Below, piece after piece: positions 1-5,890 of a stretch of DNA of 6,979 nt. The stretch comes from Anaerolineales bacterium (lineage in GTDB: Bacteria; Chloroflexota; Anaerolineae; Anaerolineales; Villigracilaceae). Every line of letters begins with the position of its first letter. Position 1 is the stretch's first letter. The position numbers were made by a program, and so were the translations under genes. The stretch lies in contig JAICRQ010000181.1 of assembly GCA_025966435.1 (NCBI GenBank), positions 1-6,979 of the forward strand, written 5' to 3'. The notes under the pieces were generated by a model. It saw only the letters and a list, made by a program, of their open reading frames with translations, was not told where the DNA came from and ran no database searches.

Positions 1-23
1 ACTAACAATCTGTAACTTAAAAC

Positions 24-58
24 AAACGTCCCGCAGGCAGGAAGCCTGCGGGACGTTT
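24..58 (-). terminator. Rho-independent terminator of ndk
   Basis: A perfect 15-bp stem pairs 24-38 with 44-58 around a 5-base loop (39-43); its core is acgtcccgcaggc. Read on the minus strand, it starts 13 bases after the ndk stop codon and runs into a T-rich tail (tttgttttaa). On the plus strand the hairpin is also followed by a T-rich run (55-63), so it could work in both directions and stop a convergent gene lying left of the window. Confidence 0.85.
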
Positions 59-71
59 TGTTTCGAATGTC

Positions 72-524
72 CTACTTCTCAAATGTCCAGCGGTCAACTT
101 CACGGTTCCAATCTACCAGCTCTTCTGGCTTGAACCATAACGCCACTTCGTTGGCGCCGTTCTCCACGCTGTCTGAGGCGTGGGTGAGGTTGCGCCCCAC
201 CTCCAAGGCAAAGTCATGACGCAGCGAGCCGGGCGCGGCTTCGGTGGGACGCGTCGATCCCATCGTCTGTCGAATGGCGGCAACCGCGTTCGGCCCTTCC
301 CAGACCATCGCCATCACGGGTGCAGAACTAATATACGAGATCAGTCCTTCATAAAATGGTTTTCCTTTGTGGACGGCATAATGTGTTTCCGCCAGTTCGG
401 TGCTGACTTGCATAAATTTCGCGGCAACCAGACGGAGCCCGCGGCGCTCAAGGCGCGAGATGACCTCTCCTATCAGCGCGCGCTGGACTCCATCAGGTTT
501 GACTAAGACGAGCGATCGTTCCAC
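72..524 (-). CDS. ndk: Nucleoside diphosphate kinase
   Basis: This 150-residue cytoplasmic enzyme moves the gamma phosphate from ATP to other (deoxy)nucleoside diphosphates through a phospho-histidine intermediate, keeping the NTP and dNTP pools balanced. The family is recognisable along its whole length: the N-terminal ERSLVLVKPDGVQR (Lys9 binds phosphate), the GSTRP loop at 89-93, the PGSLRHDF segment at 98-105 and the active-site motif NLTHASD at 112-118 with catalytic His115. The length matches short bacterial Ndk proteins. In the PGSLRHDF segment, His replaces the Gly usual in 'IRGDF', a mild deviation close to the nucleotide site. The start is GTG: it has a GGAGG (531-535) six bases upstream, and the ERSLVLVKPD sequence begins directly after it. 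The gene lies downstream of the large TPR gene with a 111-base gap and ends before a strong terminator. No convincing promoter of its own was found, so read-through from upstream is possible. Confidence 0.97.
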   Translation of the reverse strand: MERSLVLVKPDGVQRALIGEVISRLERRGLRLVAAKFMQVSTELAETHYAVHKGKPFYEGLISYISSAPVMAMVWEGPNAVAAIRQTMGSTRPTEAAPGSLRHDFALEVGRNLTHASDSVENGANEVALWFKPEELVDWNREVDRWTFEK

Positions 525-530
525 AGATTT

Positions 531-535
531 CCTCC
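531..535 (-). promoter_or_regulatory. Shine-Dalgarno of ndk
   Basis: GGAGG on the minus strand lies six bases before the GTG at 524-522. It supports a GTG initiation codon, since no ATG of this frame lies near the conserved N-terminus. Confidence 0.8.
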
Positions 536-561
536 AGAATGTAGTTTGACAAAATCCTTAA

Positions 562-620
562 ACACAAAGGGCACAAAGCCTGTGGACTTTTTACCTTCGT
601 GCCCGGAGTGTCCTTTGTGT
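562..620. repeat. Intergenic imperfect palindrome built of 9-bp units
   Basis: Bases 562-574 (acacaaagggcac) pair with 608-620 over 13 positions with one G-T wobble, enclosing a 33-base interior. A second, alternative perfect 6-bp pairing links 569-574 with 599-604. Both arms are made of degenerate 9-mers starting CAC: two on the plus strand (563-571 and 572-580) and three on the minus strand (619-611, 610-602, 601-593), such as cacaaagga and cacgaaggt. It lies 16 bases after the stop of the TPR gene, so it may act as its terminator or mRNA end; the following minus-strand stretch (tttaaggattttg) is only moderately T-rich. TTGACA (623-618, minus) is present, but no -10 sits at a suitable distance. 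Confidence 0.6.
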
Positions 621-635
621 CAAGAAAAGTTTGGT

Positions 636-3600
636 TTATCTAAGTAATTCTTCTGCCTTGGTATAGGCGTCGAGTGCGTCCTGTAAGCGATTGGCGTGCA
701 TGTAGGCATCGCCCAGAGATTGCCAGATATCGACATCCACGGGGAAGCGATACGTGGCGTCGCGCAAATCGTAGATCACCTCTTCCAGGAAGCGCCCTTT
801 CTTGATCAGCCTGGAATAACTTTCCAGGGCGCTGGAAACATTGCTTCCAGAAAGATCATTGCGTGCCTGGCCTAAAACTGGGTCGATCGGCATGCTGAGC
901 CTGCCAGTTCCCTTGAGTTTGGACGGCCTGGGAGGAACTGAAGATGGGGCAGGTTCCTGCACCGCAGCGATCTTTTCCTCGATAATGCTCACCACCTCAG
1001 CGGCCTCACCTTCCGGAGTTAGCGCCTCGGCTTGCGCTCGGACAGGTTCCGGTTCAGGCGGAGGCGCCTGGGTCTCTGCCCGGAGTGTTACAGGCTCTGG
1101 CTCAGAAGGCTGCACTTCCGCTTCGAGTTGTCCCGTTTCGGCAGGTTGCCAATCATCGGCGCGGGTCGGTTCGATCTTTGTGGGCTCCGCCACCACCTCA
1201 CCAGTTTCATCCCGCAGCCAGGCTGGCAGGTCAGTATCCGCAGCGGTCGGGGTGACTACCTGCTCTTTTTCCTGATCCAGTTCACTAAACCAGTTCGGGA
1301 GTTCCTCGGCGGGTGCCTTTGCGGCATCCTCTTCCACAGCAGACTCCATGACGGACTCCTGCTCGATGGCGCTCATCCATTCTGTATCTACAGCGGGTTC
1401 TTTCTCACTAGCTTCAGCTGTCGGTTCAATCGCAGGTAGGTTCAAGTCTGTTGCCCGGGCTTCGTCTTTTTCGATTCCTTGCATCCATTCGGGCAGAGCT
1501 TCGAGCTGGGAACTCTGAGCAGCTTCGGGTTCTGGCTCGGACTCACGCGCCTCCCTGTCAACAGCGGGAATGTTAAAGTGCGTCTCTGAAGCTTTGTCTT
1601 CATCGATGCCCTGCATCCATTGTGGAAGCTCTTCGGACGCTGCAGGCTGAACTGTTTCCGCTTCAGGCTCTTTATTGCCTGCGTCAATCGCCGAAATATC
1701 AAATAGCGTCTCTGAGGCTTTATCTTCCTCGATACCCTGCATCCAATCCGGTAGATCTTCTGCCTGCGACGATGGAGCTGCCTCTTCTTTTGGTTCCTGC
1801 GCGCTGGCAGCTACATCAGCGCCAGGCATCTTGAATACTGTCTCAGAAGCTCGATCTTCCTCAAGATTTTGCATCCACGAGGGCAATTCTTCTGACTGTG
1901 TATCCTGGACCGGTTGCGGAGGAGTCTCCACCTGTGGTTCCTCGAGATTCTTGAACCACATCCCCGTCGCATCCCGCGACGAGGGCTGCTCGGGTGCAGT
2001 GGCTGTCTCTTCCTCGTCCAGGCTTCGCAGCCAGGCTGCTGTATCTTCCACGGAGGAGGGTTGTTCAGGCGCCGAAAGCTGCTCCGCGCTGGCATCCTTC
2101 GCCTGTTTCACCCATTCCGGTTCTTCTTCTTTTCGTTCCTCCGGTGTGGTTAACAAGCCTTCCGTCGCCCCCTGTTTCGCAGCCAGGCTCTCCAACCAGG
2201 CAAATGCATCATCTCGTTCCTGCTCACTCTTACCCAACTCTTCAACAGTCGCAGCGGGTTCCGGCGCGGAGGCAGGAATCTCCTCAGGAGTCTGCGCTGC
2301 CGGGATATCTTGCGTCTGATCACCGATGCCTTTTGCCTGCTTCACCCAGTCCGGCTCTTCTTCTCTTCGTTCTTCCGGTGTGGTCAATAAGCCTTCCGTC
2401 GCCCCCTGTTTCGCAGCCAGGCTCTCCAACCAGGCAAATGCATCATCTCGTTCCTGCTCGCCTTTGCCGAGCTCTTCCACACTCCCTACAGGTTGTGTTG
2501 TTGGAGTCTGTTCAACCGGTATGGAAGGTTGACTCGCGGAAACATCCATGCCTTTGGCTTTCTTGACCCACTCGGGTTCTTCCTCTAAACGATCTTCAGG
2601 CTTAGTGAGTAAACCCTCGGTTGCACCCTGTTTCGCGGCGAGGTTTTCCAGCCAGGCAAACGTGTCCTCCTGTTCCTCGGCGGTCATGCCAAGGTTATCC
2701 TGCGTGGAAGGTTCAGGCGTCGACACGGAAGTAGGAGCTAATTGCTCATCATCCTGCGTCAGTTCATTTAGAAAATCAAAATCATCAGTTGTGGAAGTGA
2801 CAGGTGTGGTCTCCGACTCAAATCCAAACTCTTTAAGTAATTCTTTATCATCAGCTTCAAGCTTCGACGCGAGCGTTTCAGACTCGGCAGCGGGTTGATT
2901 GAGAAAATCAAATTCATTCGACGGTGTTTCGACAGGCTTAGACTCCTCGCCCAACTGGCTGAGCCAGTCCAACTCGCCGGTGGATGGCACTGAGGAAGGA
3001 GACTCATTTTCAAATCCTTTGAGCCAGTCTGGCTGTTCATCGATCGACGCGCCCGGCTCAGCAGAATCGAGTTGCTTCAGCCAATCGGGTTGATTTTGCG
3101 CAGACTGTGCCGCAGGTTGCTCTAACTGGCTCATCCAATCCGGCTGGTCAGTCGATTCGGTAGTTGGCAATGCGCTTTTATCGATCTTGTTAATCCAATC
3201 GGGCAATTCTTCTTTCTGGACAGGGCTTTCGGCAGGCTGCTCAGGCGCCATCGCCTTAACCCAGTCCGGCAGGTCACCGGGGGCGAGAGCTTCCTCACTC
3301 GAGGCAGGCTCACTCTCTGCAAATGCGGACTTGCTTTCGTCGAACGCTCCGGTGGATTGCCCCCATCCCACTGCACGTAAAAAGTCCGGGATGTCGTCTG
3401 CAGGTTCTGCGGGACTGGCGGAAGGCGGCGCCGCGTCGAAGGGCGGTTGCCCAACCAGAGGAGGCGTTTCGTTGAAGGTATTTTTCAACCAGTCGGGCTC
3501 TTCGTCTGAACGTCTGCCGCTCTCCAGAGAGATTGCCTGTCTGGACTCCCAATCCGGCTGCAAGCCTACAGGCTGACCGTTCCAGTCCAGGCGTTCCACC

Positions 3601-4346
3601 GTCACGGCGACGTCTGGCACCTCATCTGCTTGAAAGATGGAGCCTGAGACTTGCGCCGTGTACGGGTCGAGTTCGATCACGCGTTGACGATAAGCCTGCA
3701 CATTTTCAGGATGTTCTGCACCCAGGATCTCCACCAGAATTCGGTTGGCATCGAGAGAATAGGGTTCGCTACGAAGCACAGCAGAGGCGGCTTCTGCCGC
3801 GTCATTCTTCGCGCCGCTGTGATAATACGCACGCGCCAGCAGGCTCTGCATATCCTGGCGGCCCGGCTCTTCCTTCAAAACATTCTTGATCTCGGAAATC
3901 GCCTGTGGATAAAGCTCACCCTTTACATACATGTGCGCCAGCGCCCCATGCGTCATACGGATGCGCGGAAGCTGGACGCCATCACGACGACTGTACAAGC
4001 GCTGAAGCTCGCTTTGGATCGCGGCATTCGAGGGCTGCGTTTCAAAGGCGCGCTCCATGTGCCAGATCGCGTCGTCGAGCTTGTTTTCTTCATCTCGAAT
4101 GATGCTCATGCCCACATTTGCGACAAAATCATTCGGGAGCGCGACGAGCACGCGCGAGAAGATATCCACCGCATCAGGGTAGCGCTTATATTCCAGATAC
4201 GCCTTGCCAAGCAGGCGATAGGTTTCCAGATGTTTTGGGAAGGTTTTCAGGATATGTTTGCAATGCGCGATCGCTTCATCCAGATGATTGCGGTCGATCA
4301 TCGCCTCAATTTCGCGGTTATACGCCCGAAGGGATACTTTCGCCAT
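636..4346 (-). CDS. Large acidic TPR protein with Trp-motif array
   Basis: This 1236-residue soluble protein has no signal peptide or membrane segment. Residues ~7-235 form about six tetratricopeptide repeats (for example LETYRLLGKAYLEYKRYPDA at ~40-59), and residues ~1153-1236 form two more, ending SLGDAYMHANRLQDALDAY. In between is a Pro/Glu/Ser-rich, probably disordered region with 25 short motifs of the type (E/D)(L/Q)P(D/E)W(L/M)..(L/I)(D/E). Their aromatic residues run from Trp286 to Trp1043: 22 Trp and 3 Phe. A Pro/Glu linker follows (1044-1150). TPRs bind peptides or proteins, so a scaffold role is inferred; no enzymatic domain is visible and the function is unknown. Start choice: an in-frame ATG at 4385 would add 13 unremarkable residues and has no Shine-Dalgarno. 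The ATG at 4346 has AGGAG (4358-4362) 11 bases upstream and begins at MAKVSLRAYNREIE, the likely true N-terminus. It resembles proteins I recall from Anaerolineae. It sits between the phosphorylase and ndk genes. Confidence 0.85.
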   Translation of the reverse strand: MAKVSLRAYNREIEAMIDRNHLDEAIAHCKHILKTFPKHLETYRLLGKAYLEYKRYPDAVDIFSRVLVALPNDFVANVGMSIIRDEENKLDDAIWHMERAFETQPSNAAIQSELQRLYSRRDGVQLPRIRMTHGALAHMYVKGELYPQAISEIKNVLKEEPGRQDMQSLLARAYYHSGAKNDAAEAASAVLRSEPYSLDANRILVEILGAEHPENVQAYRQRVIELDPYTAQVSGSIFQADEVPDVAVTVERLDWNGQPVGLQPDWESRQAISLESGRRSDEEPDWLKNTFNETPPLVGQPPFDAAPPSASPAEPADDIPDFLRAVGWGQSTGAFDESKSAFAESEPASSEEALAPGDLPDWVKAMAPEQPAESPVQKEELPDWINKIDKSALPTTESTDQPDWMSQLEQPAAQSAQNQPDWLKQLDSAEPGASIDEQPDWLKGFENESPSSVPSTGELDWLSQLGEESKPVETPSNEFDFLNQPAAESETLASKLEADDKELLKEFGFESETTPVTSTTDDFDFLNELTQDDEQLAPTSVSTPEPSTQDNLGMTAEEQEDTFAWLENLAAKQGATEGLLTKPEDRLEEEPEWVKKAKGMDVSASQPSIPVEQTPTTQPVGSVEELGKGEQERDDAFAWLESLAAKQGATEGLLTTPEERREEEPDWVKQAKGIGDQTQDIPAAQTPEEIPASAPEPAATVEELGKSEQERDDAFAWLESLAAKQGATEGLLTTPEERKEEEPEWVKQAKDASAEQLSAPEQPSSVEDTAAWLRSLDEEETATAPEQPSSRDATGMWFKNLEEPQVETPPQPVQDTQSEELPSWMQNLEEDRASETVFKMPGADVAASAQEPKEEAAPSSQAEDLPDWMQGIEEDKASETLFDISAIDAGNKEPEAETVQPAASEELPQWMQGIDEDKASETHFNIPAVDREARESEPEPEAAQSSQLEALPEWMQGIEKDEARATDLNLPAIEPTAEASEKEPAVDTEWMSAIEQESVMESAVEEDAAKAPAEELPNWFSELDQEKEQVVTPTAADTDLPAWLRDETGEVVAEPTKIEPTRADDWQPAETGQLEAEVQPSEPEPVTLRAETQAPPPEPEPVRAQAEALTPEGEAAEVVSIIEEKIAAVQEPAPSSVPPRPSKLKGTGRLSMPIDPVLGQARNDLSGSNVSSALESYSRLIKKGRFLEEVIYDLRDATYRFPVDVDIWQSLGDAYMHANRLQDALDAYTKAEELLR
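1425..1886 (-). repeat. Four tandem ~42-44-residue repeats in the TPR gene
   Basis: Four successive units begin LPxWMQ(N/G)(L/I) and continue with an acidic stretch, then ASET-F-like and (I/P)A(I/V) segments, for example LPDWMQGIEEDKASETLF and LPQWMQGIDEDKASETHF. On the plus strand the conserved gcatcc core recurs at 1481, 1613, 1739 and 1871. The steps are 132, 126 and 132 bases, all multiples of three. The third unit from the N-terminus is the closest to the second; the fourth (KDEARATDLNLP) has diverged most. They look like in-frame tandem duplications. Confidence 0.8.
2097..2666 (-). repeat. Three tandem 74-78-residue repeats in the TPR gene
   Basis: Three units share FAWLE(N/S)LAAKQGATEGLL, then LT(K/T)PE(D/E)R, an EEEP stretch and a second Trp motif (EWVKQAK or like). 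They repeat at offsets of 222 and 234 bases (74 and 78 codons). Bases 2155-2225 and 2389-2459 are identical over 71 bases, while the copy near 2610-2680 has diverged in many codon positions. This shows one recent and one older in-frame duplication. Confidence 0.85.
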
Positions 4347-4357
4347 GAAATTTTCTG

Positions 4358-4362
4358 CTCCT
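4358..4362 (-). promoter_or_regulatory. Shine-Dalgarno deciding the TPR gene start
   Basis: AGGAG on the minus strand lies 11 bases before the ATG at 4346-4344. The spacing is slightly long, but it is the only purine-rich ribosome site near either candidate start; the ATG at 4385 is preceded by gacctgaaatctatga, which has none. Confidence 0.5.
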
Positions 4363-4425
4363 GTATTGCCGGTGGTCTCTTTCATTCATAGATTTCAGGT
4401 CTACGCGACGATCCGGCACGCTGTA

Positions 4426-4454
4426 AGTATGCCCCATTCTTAAAATTAATGCAA
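4426..4454 (-). promoter_or_regulatory. Possible sigma70-type promoter of the TPR gene
   Basis: On the minus strand TTGCAT (4454-4449) is separated by exactly 17 bases from CATACT (4431-4426). The matches to consensus are modest (3/6 and 4/6), but the spacing is ideal and the AT-rich spacer lies between two same-strand genes. It would give a leader of about 70 bases to the preferred ATG at 4346. Confidence 0.35.
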
Positions 4455-4479
4455 GCCTGGGAGCAAATTTTCAGCGAAT

Positions 4480-5775
4480 TTACTCGTAAAAAAGCGGCAA
4501 GCGGTCTACAGGCTCTTCATGAAATTGATGGGCAGACAGGATTGCTTGACGGGCTTCTGACAGTTTCTCTCTGTCATTCGCATGGACGGTAAATAAGGGA
4601 TCGCCCTTTTCGACTCGATCCCCCACCTTATGGGGGATGACGAAGCCAACAGCGTGGTCGATCGGGTCGGATTTACGCGCCCGCCCCGCCCCCAGCGCCA
4701 CTGCCGCCTCTCCCACAATCCGCGCATGGATTTGAGACAGGTAACCGCTCTGTGGCGATTCCACCACTTCAATATACTCTGCCTGCGGGAATTTCGATGT
4801 GTCTTCCACGTACGATACATCGCCTCCCTGCGCCTCGACCAGTATTCGGAGCTTCTCGAAGGCAGAACCATCCACGATGGATTTCTCTGCCATGGAGCGC
4901 CCTTCCTCCAGGCTTTTCGCACGTTTTCCCAGCACCAGCAAATGCTCGCTGACGTGCAGGCAGTGTTCAAGAAAATCCGCAGGACCATTGTCTTTTAGAG
5001 TTTCCACTGCCTCGATCACTTCGAGCGCGTTACCTACGGCATAGCCCAGCGGCTGGTTCATATCCGAGAGCAGCGCCACAACGTCCCGCCCAGCCAGCTG
5101 ACCGATGTTCACCATCATGTCCGCAAGCTGGCGCGCATCCTCAATGGTCTCCATGAACGCGCCCAGCCCAGTCTTCACATCCAGGAGGATCGCCTGCGCG
5201 CCCGCTGCCAGTTTCTTGCACATAATGGACGAGGCAATCAACGGGATGGATTGCACTGTCCCAGTCACATCGCGCAGAGCATAGAGTTTTCCATCGGCAG
5301 GTGCGAGGTCCAGAGATTGCCCAGTCAGGACGATGCCTTTCTCTTTAAGCTGGTGCTTGAATTCTTCGGTCGTGAGATCCACACGATACCCAGGGATGGA
5401 TTCCAGTTTGTCGAGCGTACCACCGCTGAAGCCAAGCCCTCGCCCAGACATTTTGCCGACAGGCAACCCGCACGCTGCAACAATCGGCAGAACGGCAAGA
5501 CTCGTTTTATCTCCCACGCCGCCGGAGGAGTGCTTATCCACCGCCAAGTCGACGACATCACTGAGATCCAGCATGTGACCGGAATTCGCCATCGCTAGGG
5601 TGAGGTCGGTCGTTTCACGCGGCGTCATTCCATTCAATACAATTGCCATGAGAAGCGCAGAGGCTTGATAGTCGGCCACCTCCCCCGAAATAAAGCTCTT
5701 GATGAAGAACTCGATCTCCGCGAGTGTAAGCTCACCTTGATCGCGTTTCTTGATAATAATATTGACAGCGCGCAT
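4480..5775 (-). CDS. pdp: Pyrimidine-nucleoside / thymidine phosphorylase
   Basis: This 431-residue cytoplasmic salvage enzyme splits thymidine, deoxyuridine and possibly uridine with phosphate into the free base and (deoxy)ribose-1-phosphate. The length is typical of the family. Residues ~1-70 are the N-terminal helical part of the alpha domain (VNIIIKKRDQGELT opening). The phosphate loop DKHSSGGVGDK spans 80-90 and the family signature SGRGLGFSGGTLDKLE spans 110-125. YALRDVTGTV (165-174) and SSIMCKKLA (182-190) follow, and the C-terminal PYNP domain covers ~340-420. The residues known as catalytic in E. coli DeoA (His85, Arg171, Ser186, Lys190) correspond to His82, Arg168, Ser183 and Lys187. 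Phe116-Ser117 replaces the common His-Thr in the signature. The ATG has AAGGAG (5782-5787) six bases upstream. A candidate promoter and an inverted repeat lie in the spacer before it. Broad (pdp) versus thymidine-specific (deoA) use cannot be settled from sequence alone. Confidence 0.95.
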   Translation of the reverse strand: MRAVNIIIKKRDQGELTLAEIEFFIKSFISGEVADYQASALLMAIVLNGMTPRETTDLTLAMANSGHMLDLSDVVDLAVDKHSSGGVGDKTSLAVLPIVAACGLPVGKMSGRGLGFSGGTLDKLESIPGYRVDLTTEEFKHQLKEKGIVLTGQSLDLAPADGKLYALRDVTGTVQSIPLIASSIMCKKLAAGAQAILLDVKTGLGAFMETIEDARQLADMMVNIGQLAGRDVVALLSDMNQPLGYAVGNALEVIEAVETLKDNGPADFLEHCLHVSEHLLVLGKRAKSLEEGRSMAEKSIVDGSAFEKLRILVEAQGGDVSYVEDTSKFPQAEYIEVVESPQSGYLSQIHARIVGEAAVALGAGRARKSDPIDHAVGFVIPHKVGDRVEKGDPLFTVHANDREKLSEARQAILSAHQFHEEPVDRLPLFYE

Positions 5776-5781
5776 GAGAAT

Positions 5782-5787
5782 CTCCTT
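5782..5787 (-). promoter_or_regulatory. Shine-Dalgarno of the phosphorylase gene
   Basis: AAGGAG on the minus strand stands six bases before the ATG at 5775-5773, which fixes this start at the conserved MRAVNIIIKKRD N-terminus. Confidence 0.8.
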
Positions 5788-5805
5788 ATGAGAGGTTGCG
5801 CGTGT

Positions 5806-5834
5806 ATTTTATCGCGGGAAAGTACTCAGGTAAA
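5806..5834 (-). promoter_or_regulatory. Probable sigma70-type promoter of the phosphorylase gene
   Basis: On the minus strand TTTACC (5834-5829, 4/6 to TTGACA) is followed by exactly 17 bases and then TAAAAT (5811-5806, 5/6 to TATAAT). Transcription would begin near 5799 and give a leader of about 24 bases containing the Shine-Dalgarno. The surrounding spacer is clearly more AT-rich than the genes. Confidence 0.6.
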
Positions 5835-5835
5835 C

Positions 5836-5869
5836 ATGTATACAAGGAAATACAACAACTTGTGTACAT
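5836..5869. promoter_or_regulatory. Inverted repeat, candidate operator upstream of the phosphorylase promoter
   Basis: Arms 5836-5846 (atgtatacaag) and 5859-5869 (cttgtgtacat) match over 10 of 11 positions around a 12-base spacer. The first arm contains the perfect palindrome TGTATACA (5837-5844); the second contains its near copy TGTGTACA (5861-5868) 24 bases away. The element ends one base before the -35 hexamer of the phosphorylase promoter, where an activator or repressor could act. It also follows the S51-like gene, but in that transcript the stem has a mismatch and no T-run, so a terminator is less likely. The regulator is unknown. Confidence 0.5.
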
Positions 5870-5890
5870 ATCTACTTATGTTATGTACTT

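Larger units (their letters stand above)
1218..3491 (-). repeat. Array of 25 acidic Trp/Phe short motifs in the TPR gene
   Basis: Within the TPR protein, a motif with consensus acidic-x-Pro-(D/E)-Trp-(Leu/Met/Val)-x-x-hydrophobic recurs 25 times in about 760 residues. Clear examples are QPDWLKQLD, LPDWINKID, LPDWMQGIE and LPNWFSELD; Phe replaces Trp in IPDFL, EFDFL and DFDFL. Spacing is irregular (18-50 residues) and the linkers are low in complexity. This is what a chain of repeated short binding peptides looks like. That reading is inference; the repetition itself is plain in the sequence. Confidence 0.85.

Noticed and set aside
841..1275. A 144-codon plus-strand open frame opposite the Pro/Glu linker
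   Set aside because: Low-complexity Ser/Gly/Ala translation that is simply the complement of Glu/Pro/Ala codons in the TPR gene.
1675..2319. A 214-codon open frame on the plus strand
   Set aside because: It is fully antisense to the repeat region of the TPR gene; its Ser/Gly/Cys-rich, repeating translation is the mirror of the Trp-motif codons and it lacks any recognisable domain.
4347..4385. Upstream in-frame ATG adding 13 residues to the TPR protein
   Set aside because: It has no Shine-Dalgarno and adds a non-conserved-looking peptide; the ATG at 4346 has AGGAG upstream and opens the recognisable N-terminus. The longer form is not fully excluded.
3651..4391. A 246-codon open frame on the plus strand
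   Set aside because: It lies antisense to the conserved N-terminal TPR domain. The minus-strand frame has clear TPR sequence, and the plus-strand product has no recognisable family.
5413..5442. Apparent loss of the catalytic histidine in the phosphorylase (GHTGGT to GFSGGT)
   Set aside because: The catalytic His85 of E. coli DeoA lies in the DKHSTGGVGD loop, not in this signature, and is conserved here as His82.
5836..5869. The inverted repeat as a terminator of the S51-like gene
   Set aside because: In the minus-strand RNA the stem has an A-C mismatch, is AU-rich with a 12-base loop, and is followed by gtttacc rather than a U-run; a DNA operator fits better.
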